From the NCBI GenBank assembly GCA_005888435.1, contig VAXO01000102.1, forward strand, positions 1 through 38,426: a stretch of DNA of 38,426 bases. The letters run 5' to 3'. Below are positions 31,395-38,426 of the stretch, piece after piece. Within the stretch, counting starts at the first letter, position 1, and every line of letters begins with the position of its first letter. This DNA comes from Actinomycetota bacterium (GTDB lineage Bacteria > Actinomycetota > Thermoleophilia > Gaiellales > Gaiellaceae). Made by a program: the position numbers and the translations under genes. Under the pieces are notes generated by a model. The model saw nothing but the letters and a program-made list of their open reading frames with translations. It did no database searches and was not told the origin of the DNA.

Positions 31395-31691
31395 ATGGCT
31401 ATCTCGAGGGAAGACGTTCTGCACGTGGCGGCGCTCGCCCGCCTCGACCTGACCGAGGACGAGATCGCGCGCCTCGAGGTGCAGCTGAACGACATCCTCG
31501 AGGCGGTCGGCAAGGTCTCCGAGCTCGACCTCTCCGACGTTCCGCCGACCTCGCATCCGCTCGACGTCGTCAACGCGTTCCGCCCGGACGAGCCGCGCCC
31601 GTCGCTGCCGCTCGACGACGTGTTCGCGAACGCGCCCGAGCGCGACGGCGACCACTTCCGCGTGCCGCCGACCGGGGAGACCGCCGCATGA
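31395..31691 (+). CDS. gatC: Asp/Glu-tRNA amidotransferase subunit C
   Basis: A 98-residue GatC, the small subunit that wraps around GatA and stabilises the GatCAB complex. It starts [23 protein letters not shown], the family signature, and has the [20 protein letters not shown]-terminal block. ATG 31395 is preceded by GGGAGG. Overlaps gatA by four bases. No promoter of its own is evident between the cold-shock terminator and the RBS, only 14 bases, so transcription may rely on read-through or on a start within the terminator. Confidence 0.96.
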   Translation: MAISREDVLHVAALARLDLTEDEIARLEVQLNDILEAVGKVSELDLSDVPPTSHPLDVVNAFRPDEPRPSLPLDDVFANAPERDGDHFRVPPTGETAA

Positions 31692-33091
31692 TCGACACGC
31701 TGCGCCTCACCGCCGAAAAGGCGAAGGGCATGCTCGAGCGTAAGGAGGTCTCCGGCGCCGAGCTGCGCGCAGCCTACCGCGAGGCGATCGACGCCCGCGA
31801 CGGGGAGCTGCACTGCTTCCTCACGCTCGTCGACGAGGACGAGAGCGACGGCGTCCCGATCGCGCTCAAGGACGTCATCTCCACCAAGGGCATCCAGACG
31901 ACAGCGGGCTCGAGGATCCTCGAGGGCTACGTGCCGGTGTTCGACTCCACTGTCGCGGAGCGCTGCAAGGCCGCCGGCCTGCAGCTGCTCGGCAAGACGA
32001 ACACCGACGAGTTCGCCATGGGGTCCTCGACCGAGAACTCCGCGTTCGGCCCAAGCAAGAACCCGTGGGATCCGACACGCGTGCCGGGTGGTTCGGGCGG
32101 CGGCTCCGCTGCGGCCGTGTCGGCGGGGATGGCGCCGTGGGCGCTGGGCTCCGACACCGGCGGCTCGATCAAGCAGCCGTCGTCGCTCTGCGGCAACGTC
32201 GGGCTGCGGCCGACGTACGGGACCGTCTCGCGCTTCGGCATCGTCGCCTTCGCCTCGTCGCTCGACCAGGTCGGCCCGGTGACGAAGACCGTGCGCGACA
32301 ACGCGCTGCTGTACGGGATCATCAGCGGCCGCGACGAATGCGACTCCACGACGGTGGACGTCCCCCATGTCGAGTTGCCGGAGTCCGATGACCTGAGGGG
32401 CCTGCGCGTCGGCGTCCCGAAGGAGCTGAACGAAGCGGAGGGGATCGAGCCCGGCGTCACCGAAGCCGTGCGCCGCGCGATCGACCTTTGCAGCGAGCTC
32501 GGCGCCGAGGTGGGGGAGTGCGAGCTCCCGCGCTCGGTCGAGTACGGGCTCGCGTGCTACTACCTCGTCGCGCCGGCCGAGGCGTCTTCCAACCTCGCCC
32601 GCTACGACGGCGTCCGCTACGCGTTGCGCAGGGAGGCGGACGGCTACTACGAGATGGTCTCGCGCACGCGCGACGCCGGCTTCGGCGACGAGCCGAAGCG
32701 GCGCATCATGCTCGGCACGTACGCGCTCAGCGCCGGCTACTACGAGGCTTACTACGGGCAGGCGCAGAAGGTGCGCACGGTCATCTCGCGCGAGTTCGCG
32801 GCGGCCTTCGAGCGGTTCGACGTGCTCGTCAGCCCGACGTCGCCGACCGTGGCGTTCAAGCTCGGCGAGAAGAGCGACAACCCGCTTGCGATGTACCTCG
32901 CCGACGTGCTGACGATCCCGCCGAACATGGCGGGACTGCCCGGGCTCTCGATCCCGTGCGGCCTGTCCGGAGGCCTCCCGGTCGGGCTGCAGCTGATCGG
33001 GCCGCAGTTTTCGGAGAACACGCTGTTCCGCGCCGGCCATGCGCTGGAGCGGGCGATCGGCTTCGACGTCGTCCCGGAGCGCCTGAGATGA
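31688..33091 (+). CDS. gatA: Asp/Glu-tRNA amidotransferase subunit A
   Basis: A 467-residue amidase that frees ammonia from glutamine for GatB. The Ser-cisSer-Lys triad is intact: Lys61 (PIALKDVIS), Ser136 ([14 protein letters not shown]) and Ser160 ([12 protein letters not shown]), with exactly the family spacing of 75 and 24 residues. Somewhat shorter than many GatA proteins because the N-terminal segment before the lysine is compact. ATG lies in the gatC stop (ATGA). Confidence 0.97.
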   Translation: MIDTLRLTAEKAKGMLERKEVSGAELRAAYREAIDARDGELHCFLTLVDEDESDGVPIALKDVISTKGIQTTAGSRILEGYVPVFDSTVAERCKAAGLQLLGKTNTDEFAMGSSTENSAFGPSKNPWDPTRVPGGSGGGSAAAVSAGMAPWALGSDTGGSIKQPSSLCGNVGLRPTYGTVSRFGIVAFASSLDQVGPVTKTVRDNALLYGIISGRDECDSTTVDVPHVELPESDDLRGLRVGVPKELNEAEGIEPGVTEAVRRAIDLCSELGAEVGECELPRSVEYGLACYYLVAPAEASSNLARYDGVRYALRREADGYYEMVSRTRDAGFGDEPKRRIMLGTYALSAGYYEAYYGQAQKVRTVISREFAAAFERFDVLVSPTSPTVAFKLGEKSDNPLAMYLADVLTIPPNMAGLPGLSIPCGLSGGLPVGLQLIGPQFSENTLFRAGHALERAIGFDVVPERLR

Positions 33092-33342
33092 AGCGGACAT
33101 TCGTTGATCGGGCGGCCGACTTCGTGCTCGCGGTCGAGCGCGTCTTCGGCGAGCGTCCCCGTGTGCTGGACGGCTCCCGCGCGGTGCAGCTCGGCGACGT
33201 GCGCTTTTCGCTCGAGGCCGGCGAACGCGAGCTGTGCGTGATCCGCATGCACGGCGCGCTCGCGGAGTACCTCGCGGTGTACGAGGTACGGGGCGACATC
33301 GAGGTGCCGCTGCTGCAGGCGAAGGAGTTCCTCGATGGCTGA
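33088..33342 (+). CDS. Uncharacterised 84-residue protein inside the gatCAB operon
   Basis: An 84-residue protein overlapping gatA by four bases and gatB by eight. It starts [21 protein letters not shown]; the second half is strand-rich ([21 protein letters not shown], then [18 protein letters not shown]). No signal, membrane helix or metal motif. I do not recognise a family. Tight coupling on both sides and normal codon use argue for a real gene made together with the amidotransferase; it could be an accessory or regulatory partner, but nothing shows that directly. Confidence 0.8.
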   Translation: MKRTFVDRAADFVLAVERVFGERPRVLDGSRAVQLGDVRFSLEAGERELCVIRMHGALAEYLAVYEVRGDIEVPLLQAKEFLDG

Positions 33343-34738
33343 GTGGGAACCGGTCGTCGGCCTCGAGATCCATGTCCAGCTGAAGACGCGGACGAAGATG
33401 TTCTGTCGCTGCGCGAATGCGTACGCGACCGAGCCGAACACGCACACGTGCCCGGTGTGCCTCGCGTTTCCCGGGGCGCTGCCGACACCCAACGAGACGG
33501 CGATCGAGTGGACGCTCAAGCTCGGCCTCGCGCTCGGCTGCGACATCGCTCCGCGCGCGCTCTTCCACCGCAAGCACTATCCGTATCCCGACCTGCCGAA
33601 GGGCTACCAGATCTCCCAGTACGACGAGCCGCTCTGTGTGAACGGAAGCTTCGTCGTGCCCGGCGACGACGGCGATCTCGAGGTCGGCATCGTGCGCGCG
33701 CATCTGGAGGAGGACGCCGCGAAGACGATTCACGTCGGCGGCGCGACAGGGCGGATCGTCGGCGCGGCGCATTCGAACATCGACTTCAACCGCGGCGGCA
33801 CGCCACTCGTCGAGATCGTCACCCGGCCCGACATCCACTCTCCCGAGCAGGCGCGGCGGTTCCTGCAGTTGCTGCGGCAGACGATCGTCGAGCTCGGGAT
33901 CTCGGACGCCGAGATGGAGAAGGGCCAGTTGCGCGCCGACGCGAACGTCTCCGTGCGCGAGCGGAGCGAGGCGGGGTACCGCACGCGCACCGAGCTGAAG
34001 AACATGAACTCCTTCAGCCACATCGCGCGTGGCATCGACGCCGAAGTGCGGCGCCAGATCGCGACCTGGGAATCCGGAGGTCAGGTGGTTCAGCAGACAC
34101 TCGACTACGAGGTGAAGTCCGACACCGTGACCCCCCGCCGCCGCAAGGAGGAGGCGGACGACTACCGCTACTTCCCGGAGCCGGACCTGGTGCCGATCGA
34201 GCCGGATGCGGATTTGCTCGAGCGCTTGCGGGCGGAGCTGCCGGAGTCGCCGGGCACGCGGATCCGAGCGCTCGTGGCCGACGTCGGCTTCGACCAGGCG
34301 GTCGACCTCGTCGCGACCGGAAACGAGCACAAGGCGCGGCTGCTCGTCGAGAACGGCCTGGATTGGCCGACTGCCGCCAACGTCGCGATGAACCAGCTCG
34401 CGGCCATCGACCCGCTCCCCGAAAACGGGCCGGCGCTCGTCGCGATCATCGAGCAGCGCGATGCCATCACCCGCGAGGCGCTGATGGCGTCGTTCGCCGA
34501 CAGTGCGGCAGGGCCGCTCGACGCGGAGGCCGTGCTCGCCGAGCAGGTCGTGGCCGACACGTCAGAACTCGAGCCGCTGGTCGAGCGTGTCCTGGCCGAC
34601 AGCCCGGGGCAGGTCGCCGCGTACAAGGGCGGCAAGCAGGGCCTCCTCGGCTACTTCGTCGGACAGGTGATGAAAGAGACCCAGGGCAAGGCGGATCCCA
34701 GGGTCGTCAACGAGTTGGTTCGGACGAAGCTGGGTTAG
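33335..34738 (+). CDS. gatB: Asp/Glu-tRNA amidotransferase subunit B
   Basis: A 467-residue GatB, the subunit that phosphorylates Glu- or Asp-tRNA and receives ammonia to make Gln- or Asn-tRNA. It opens WEPVVGLEIHVQLKTRTKMFC; the zinc-site cysteines are C-R-C (44-46 bases of the first 40 residues, MFCRCANAY) and CPVC. Also seen are YPYPDLPKGYQISQYD, FNRGGTPLVEIVT and RTELKNMNSF, and the C-terminal YqeY-like tail ends YFVGQVMKETQGKADP. The start is fixed by overlap with the upstream gene. Its presence suggests the organism lacks a glutaminyl- or asparaginyl-tRNA synthetase. Confidence 0.97.
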   Translation: MAEWEPVVGLEIHVQLKTRTKMFCRCANAYATEPNTHTCPVCLAFPGALPTPNETAIEWTLKLGLALGCDIAPRALFHRKHYPYPDLPKGYQISQYDEPLCVNGSFVVPGDDGDLEVGIVRAHLEEDAAKTIHVGGATGRIVGAAHSNIDFNRGGTPLVEIVTRPDIHSPEQARRFLQLLRQTIVELGISDAEMEKGQLRADANVSVRERSEAGYRTRTELKNMNSFSHIARGIDAEVRRQIATWESGGQVVQQTLDYEVKSDTVTPRRRKEEADDYRYFPEPDLVPIEPDADLLERLRAELPESPGTRIRALVADVGFDQAVDLVATGNEHKARLLVENGLDWPTAANVAMNQLAAIDPLPENGPALVAIIEQRDAITREALMASFADSAAGPLDAEAVLAEQVVADTSELEPLVERVLADSPGQVAAYKGGKQGLLGYFVGQVMKETQGKADPRVVNELVRTKLG

Positions 34739-34805
34739 CGGCCGCAGACGCCGGGTAGGCGACTCTCTCCCCTTCGGGTTTTCCTAGCGCCGAAAGGAGT
34801 CGAGG

Positions 34806-35432
34806 ATGAGTACCTGGGTCTGGATCGTGATCGCCGCTGTCGTGGTGATCGTGATCCTCGCAATCGTCTGGAGCGCCATGCGAGCCAAGCGCACGCGTGC
34901 GCTGCAGGACACCTTCGGCGGTGAATACGACCGCACCGTCGATCAGAGCGGCGACCGCCGCGCGGCGGAGCGCGAGCTGCGCGACCGGCAGAAGCAGCAC
35001 GAGCAGCTCGACATCAGGCCGCTCTCGGCCGCGGCGCGCGACGGTTACGTGCGTCGCTGGCAGTCGACGCAATCACGCTTCGTCGACGATCCGAAAGGTG
35101 CCGTCGCCGAGGCCGACCAGCTCGTGCAGGACGTCATGCAGGAGCGGGGCTATCCGACCAAGGACTTCGAACGGCGTGTAGCCGACATCTCCATCGACCA
35201 TCCGGGCGTCGTCGAGAAGTACCGCACCGCAGACGGCATTGCGCGGGCGAGCGAGCGCGGCGAAGCGTCGACCGAGGACATGCGGCACTCGGTGCGCCAC
35301 TACCGCGCGCTGTTCGCGGAGCTGCTCGAGACGGACGACGACTCCGACGTGGAGAACGTCGACGATGTCAGTAGCCGCGACGACGGCCGCGTCGAGGCGC
35401 GGGACGCGCAGAACGTCGAGCGACTGCGGTAG
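34806..35432 (+). CDS. Membrane-anchored conserved actinobacterial protein
   Basis: A 208-residue protein with one N-terminal membrane helix (WVWIVIAAVVVIVILAIVW) and a soluble charged domain facing the cytoplasm or exterior. The core FGGEYDRTVDQSGDRRAAEREL, LDIRPLSAAARDGYVRRW and FVDDPKGAVAEADQLVQDVM blocks form a pattern I know from uncharacterised actinobacterial proteins of similar size. The C-terminus is acidic. ATG has a good RBS (AAAGGAGTCGAGG). No function is known. It ends at the convergent 35443-35471 palindrome. Confidence 0.85.
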   Translation: MSTWVWIVIAAVVVIVILAIVWSAMRAKRTRALQDTFGGEYDRTVDQSGDRRAAERELRDRQKQHEQLDIRPLSAAARDGYVRRWQSTQSRFVDDPKGAVAEADQLVQDVMQERGYPTKDFERRVADISIDHPGVVEKYRTADGIARASERGEASTEDMRHSVRHYRALFAELLETDDDSDVENVDDVSSRDDGRVEARDAQNVERLR

Positions 35433-35442
35433 TCGAACCGCC

Positions 35443-35471
35443 GGGGTCTGACCCCAGAAGGGTCAGACCCC
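35443..35471. terminator. Inverted pair of GGGGTCTGACCCC units between convergent genes
   Basis: GGGGTCTGACCC (35443-35454), loop CAGAA, GGGTCAGACCCC (35460-35471): a perfect 12-bp stem. It contains the same 13-base unit seen twice at 70-98, here in inverted order. It sits between two convergent genes, and the TGA stop of the minus-strand PPOX gene (35463-35465) lies inside the second arm. No T-run, so bidirectional termination is inferred from position. Confidence 0.65.
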
Positions 35472-35891
35472 AGCCTCTGCCCACGGACCGACACCGCCGA
35501 TCCGTTTGACCGCGATATGTGTGATGTATCCGGGCGGCGGGTCCGGCATCGGCGGAAAGGTGACGTCCGGCCCGAGGTACACATGCGCGAGGCGCTGCAG
35601 CAGTTCGGGCGCTCCTCCTTCGGTGACGCGCGCACGCCCGTGGACGACGAGGTACTCCTTCAGCCCGGGCGGACGAATTCGCGTTCCCTCGAACAAGACG
35701 CTGACGCGAGGATCGCGGCGGATGTTCCTGACTTTCTGATGCTCGGGGAGGTGTCCGGAGACGAGCTCGTCACCGTCGAGGCCCACCCACACGCACGAGA
35801 CCTGCGGACTGCCATCGGGATTCAGCGTCACGAGGTGCGCAAGCGCACCGGCCTCGATCAGCTCGCGAGCGCTGTCGGGTAGCGCGGCCAA
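35463..35891 (-). CDS. PPOX-class (probable F420-dependent) oxidoreductase
   Basis: A 142-residue split beta-barrel protein of the pyridoxamine-phosphate-oxidase-like class. The sequence ELIEAGALAHLVTLNPDGSPQVS and VWVGLDGDELVSGHLPEHQKVRNI is typical of the actinobacterial F420-dependent branch, which also shows the RRDPRVSVLFEG strand. These proteins bind F420 or FMN and reduce small molecules; cofactor choice cannot be read reliably. The last codons and stop are made from the palindromic repeat at 35443-35471. Confidence 0.85.
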   Translation of the reverse strand: MAALPDSARELIEAGALAHLVTLNPDGSPQVSCVWVGLDGDELVSGHLPEHQKVRNIRRDPRVSVLFEGTRIRPPGLKEYLVVHGRARVTEGGAPELLQRLAHVYLGPDVTFPPMPDPPPGYITHIAVKRIGGVGPWAEAGV

Positions 35892-35898
35892 GTCGGGA

Positions 35899-36468
35899 TT
35901 AGATCAAGCCGCAGTAGCGCGCCGTGTTGGGCCACGGGTAGAAACCGCGGCCCGACCGGTGCGCGCGCTCGGCTGCCCACATCTGCTCGAGCGGTGTCCA
36001 GTGGTCGGCGGTGCCCTTGAGGCGGAGCAGCGCCGGCGCGTACGTCCGCTGAAAATGAAGATCCATTTGCAGTCCGCCGTAGTACGGCGGATTCGGATCG
36101 CTCCACGAGCCCTCGTAGCGGTGGATGCAGAGCCAGGCGGCCCTGTGCGGGACGTTCAATGCACGTCGACGCATCTTGAGCGCGAGCCGGTGCCACGCGG
36201 CGACTTGCAGTTGCGGATCGGTCGGCGCGCTCGTTAGCGACCGCGTCAGCGGACGGCCCATCACGCGCTCCCAGCGCCACACGTCCTGCCGGTGCCGCTG
36301 GATCAGCCGCCCGATCAGGTCGAGATCCGGCGCGGGCGCCGTCTCGGTCGTGGTCGTCGTCGTTGTCGGCTCGGGGTCGGGGCCGGGATCTGCTCGAAGG
36401 GTGGCTGCGCTGACGAGCGCGCCGAGAGCGCACCCGCAGGCCAGTAGGACTGTGAGCTTGTGCCGCAT
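35899..36468 (-). CDS. Secreted transglycosylase/lysozyme-like protein
   Basis: A 189-residue protein with a signal peptide (HKLTVLLACGCALGALVSAA), a Thr-rich linker (EPTTTTTTTETAPAP) and a C-terminal domain with WLCIHRYEGSWSDPNPPYYGGLQMD. Glu119 is the likely catalytic acid and GGLQMD the following conserved turn of Rpf- or lysozyme-like folds; the end WPNTARYCGLI is common in actinobacterial members, and two cysteines (C114, C186) may pair. It would cut peptidoglycan in the envelope. It ends seven bases before the PPOX gene start, so they likely share a transcript. Confidence 0.82.
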   Translation of the reverse strand: MRHKLTVLLACGCALGALVSAATLRADPGPDPEPTTTTTTTETAPAPDLDLIGRLIQRHRQDVWRWERVMGRPLTRSLTSAPTDPQLQVAAWHRLALKMRRRALNVPHRAAWLCIHRYEGSWSDPNPPYYGGLQMDLHFQRTYAPALLRLKGTADHWTPLEQMWAAERAHRSGRGFYPWPNTARYCGLI

Positions 36469-36626
36469 ACAGAAGATCCCCCCGGATCCGCGCCGCGTCT
36501 GGACTGTGCCGCAGTCGCGCAGCGCTGGTTTTCAACAGGGTAGGACGGTCTCCGTGGCGTCTGGTTAGCAAACATGGGCCAATTGCCACGAGGCAGCGTC
36601 GGGCGTTCGGCAGCCACAGACCCCGC

Positions 36627-36632
36627 TAGTCT
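36627..36632 (+). promoter_or_regulatory. Possible -10 box for a leaderless aminotransferase transcript
   Basis: TAGTCT ends 8 bases before the ATG at 36641; only a weak AGG precedes that ATG. GTTCGG 16 bases further upstream could be the -35. This is the third likely leaderless start in the window (with 128 and 29382). Pattern only. Confidence 0.35.
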
Positions 36633-36640
36633 CAGGTCAC

Positions 36641-37795
36641 ATGGCCGAGAAGCAGTACCTGTTGACTCCGGGCCCGACGCCCGTGCCGCCTCAGGTCCTC
36701 GCTGCGCTCGCCGAGCCCGTCATCCACCACCGGGCGCGCGACTACCGCGCTGTGTACGAGCGCTGCCTGGCGCGGCTGGCCGAGGTGTACCGCACCCGGC
36801 ACGACGTCTTGATGTACACGACGTCGGGGACGGGCGCGTTCGAGTCGGCCGTCGCGAACCTGACGTCGCCCGGCGACCGCCAGCTCGTTCTCTCCGCCGG
36901 GAACTTCGGGGAGCGCTGGGCCGGTATGGCGCGGGCGTTCGGCGCCGACCTCGTGCACGTGAAGCTCGAGTGGGGCGAGACACCGGAGCCCGACGATCTG
37001 CGCGCCGCGCTTGCCGACGCCGGCGACGTGCGCGTGGTGTATCTGACGCACTCCGAGACGTCGACCGGCGTCGTCTGCGACGTGCAGGCGCTCGCAGCGG
37101 TCGCGAAAGAGGCGGGAGCGTTGGTTGTCGTCGACGCGGTTTCGAGCCTCGGCGCCGTACCGCTCGAAACCGACGCGTGGGAGCTCGACGTCGTCGTCTC
37201 CGGTTCGCAGAAAGCGCTGATGACCCCGCCTGGAGTGGCGTTCGTGGCGGTTTCGCCGGCAGCGCTCGAGGCCGCCGCGCGCTCGACCTCTCCGCGCTAC
37301 ACGCTCGACTGGGAGCGAACGCGCAAGGCGCAGGCGAAGCTCGACGCGCCGTTCACGCCGGCGGTGTCGATCGTGCGCGCGCTCGACGTCGCGCTCGGGC
37401 TGCTGCTCGAGGAGGGGCTCGAGGGGGCGTTCGACCGGCACGCACGGCTCGGACGGGCCTGCCGCGAGGGAGCGAAGGCGATGGGCCTCGAGCTCTTCTC
37501 GCCGGACGAGGAGCGCTCCGCCGTCGTCACCGCGCTCCGCGCCCCCGACGGTGTCGACGCGACCGAAGTCGTCTCGACGCTGCGCGATCGCTTCGGGATC
37601 ACGATCGCGAACGGCCAGGGCGACCTCAAGGGCAAGATCTTCCGCATCGGCCACATCGGCTGGTTCGACGTCTTCGACATCACCACCGCGCTGGCGGCCG
37701 TCGAGCTCGCGCTCGTCGACGCCGGCGCGGAGATCGAGCGAGGCGTCGCCGTGACGCGCGCGCTCGACGCCTGGGCAGAGCACTCCCGCGTTTGA
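36641..37795 (+). CDS. Alanine/serine-glyoxylate-type aminotransferase, likely phosphoserine transaminase role
   Basis: A 384-residue fold I class V PLP enzyme. It starts YLLTPGPTPVPPQVLAALAE; the lysine is Lys191 in VVSGSQKALMTPPG, with LTHSETSTGVVCD and VVDAVSSLGAVPLETD as family blocks. Overlaps serA by four bases (TTGA). In several bacteria and archaea this branch sits with serA and replaces SerC, converting 3-phosphohydroxypyruvate to phosphoserine; alanine-glyoxylate or serine-pyruvate activity is the alternative. The serA neighbour makes serine synthesis the better guess. Confidence 0.88.
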   Translation: MAEKQYLLTPGPTPVPPQVLAALAEPVIHHRARDYRAVYERCLARLAEVYRTRHDVLMYTTSGTGAFESAVANLTSPGDRQLVLSAGNFGERWAGMARAFGADLVHVKLEWGETPEPDDLRAALADAGDVRVVYLTHSETSTGVVCDVQALAAVAKEAGALVVVDAVSSLGAVPLETDAWELDVVVSGSQKALMTPPGVAFVAVSPAALEAAARSTSPRYTLDWERTRKAQAKLDAPFTPAVSIVRALDVALGLLLEEGLEGAFDRHARLGRACREGAKAMGLELFSPDEERSAVVTALRAPDGVDATEVVSTLRDRFGITIANGQGDLKGKIFRIGHIGWFDVFDITTALAAVELALVDAGAEIERGVAVTRALDAWAEHSRV

Positions 37796-38426
37796 CCGCC
37801 GTCCTCGTCCGAGAAGAGATCGCCGAGGCCGGGGTCCGCCTGCTGCGCGACCGCGGCTTCGAGGTGGACGTCGACGGCGACTCCGACCTTGCCGAGACAA
37901 TCGGCCGCTACGAGGGCATCGTCATCCGCTCGGCGACGAAGCTGACGTCGGACCTGATCGAGCGTGGCGTGCGGCTGAAGGTGATCGGCCGCGCGGGCGT
38001 CGGGATCGACAACGTGGACGTCGACGCCGCGACCCGGCGCGGGATCGTGGTGGCGAACGCTCCGGAGTCGACTGTCGTGTCGGCCGCCGAGCACACGGTC
38101 GGGCTGCTGACCGCGCTCGCCCGGAACATCCCCCAGGCGCACGCCGCGCTCAAGCAGGGCCGCTGGGACCGCAAGAAGTACGGCGGCATCGAGCTCGCCG
38201 ACAAGACGCTCGGCGTGCTCGGCTTCGGTCGGATCGGCCAGCAGGTCCCGCGCCGCGCGGCCGGCCTCGGCATGCGCGTCGTCGCCTACGACCCGTTCGT
38301 GGCGCCCGAGCGCTTCCGCGAGCTCGGGGTGGAGCGCGTCGAGAGCATCGACGACGTCTACGCCGCGGCTCAGTTCCTCACGCTGCACCTGCCGCTCACG
38401 GACGAGACGCGCCGCGGCGTTGATGC
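37792..38426 (+). CDS. serA: D-3-phosphoglycerate dehydrogenase, 5' part (runs off the window)
   Basis: The first ~211 residues of SerA, which oxidises 3-phosphoglycerate with NAD at the entry of serine synthesis. The start is a TTG overlapping the preceding stop (TTGA). Seen: VIRSATKLTSDLIERG, GRAGVGIDNVDVDAATRRGI, the NAD motif VLGFGRIGQQV (Gly144/146/149) and LHLPLTDETRRG. The catalytic Glu and His and any C-terminal regulatory domain lie outside the window, so a generic 2-hydroxyacid dehydrogenase cannot be entirely excluded. Confidence 0.92.
   Translation, partial: MTAVLVREEIAEAGVRLLRDRGFEVDVDGDSDLAETIGRYEGIVIRSATKLTSDLIERGVRLKVIGRAGVGIDNVDVDAATRRGIVVANAPESTVVSAAEHTVGLLTALARNIPQAHAALKQGRWDRKKYGGIELADKTLGVLGFGRIGQQVPRRAAGLGMRVVAYDPFVAPERFRELGVERVESIDDVYAAAQFLTLHLPLTDETRRGVD

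Noticed and set aside
31325-34330. Open frame of about 1000 codons on the minus strand opposite gatC-gatA-gatB
   Set aside because: It mirrors three well-recognised genes; the translated product is Arg/Ala/Val/Glu-rich with no family features. Long antisense frames are expected at this GC content.

Overview
The window is a dense, high-GC stretch of bacterial chromosome with short gaps (no gene-free stretch exceeds 300 bases), frequent GTG and TTG starts, and ATGA/GTGA/TTGA stop-start overlaps inside operons. Gene content (GatCAB amidotransferase, a PPOX/F420-type flavin reductase-like protein, a cold-shock protein, an ECF sigma factor, Tat-exported proteins and a PxKF-domain surface protein) and several likely leaderless starts fit an actinobacterium. 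By overall impression I favour the Thermoleophilia/Gaiellales branch, but the window has no rRNA or marker gene that would settle this. I see no tRNA, rRNA, CRISPR array, insertion sequence, phage gene or attachment site.

Layout. 1-1644: ECF sigma factor coupled to a small unknown protein, then a cyclodeaminase-like folate enzyme and a possible small convergent gene. 1685-3132: an intracellular-looking subtilase coupled to a GAF-domain protein, closed by a perfect hairpin. 3203-6096: a 52-residue acidic protein on the minus strand, an MFS transporter fused to a cyclic-nucleotide-binding domain, and an S66 LD-carboxypeptidase whose 3' end overlaps it. 6118-6311: a gene-free stretch packed with perfect inverted repeats.

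6312-23031 is the centrepiece: two head-to-head operons that together look like a polyamine (putrescine-type) uptake and catabolism island. The leftward arm runs Tat-signal flavin amine oxidase, GABA aminotransferase, then ABC ATPase, binding protein and two permeases, then aminobutyraldehyde dehydrogenase; its transporter-dehydrogenase core matches the content of E. coli ydcSTUV-patD. The rightward arm runs Lrp/AsnC regulator, class III aminotransferase, then a second ABC ATPase, binding protein and two permeases, then a PuuB-type FAD oxidoreductase and a PatB/MalY-type aminotransferase. Both arms carry the transporter cassette in the same order, with an aminotransferase directly before the ATPase. 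The inferred route is putrescine to 4-aminobutyraldehyde (oxidase or transaminase) to GABA (PatD) to succinate semialdehyde (GabT), controlled by the Lrp-type protein from the central 86-base divergent region.

23037-27914 (minus) encodes a 1625-residue exported protein with eleven ~75-residue repeats, each with a cysteine pair, and a C-terminal PxKF domain. 28147-31051: a stand-alone HMG-CoA reductase-like gene whose start lies 11 bases from that of a divergent diiron ferritin-like gene, which is followed by folD. 31128-34738: cold-shock protein with a clear intrinsic terminator, then gatC-gatA-(unknown 84 aa)-gatB, which would supply amidated Gln/Asn-tRNA. 34806-36468: a membrane-anchored conserved protein, a PPOX-type protein and a secreted transglycosylase-like protein. 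36641-38426: an alanine/serine-glyoxylate-type aminotransferase coupled to serA (cut by the window end), probably serine biosynthesis.
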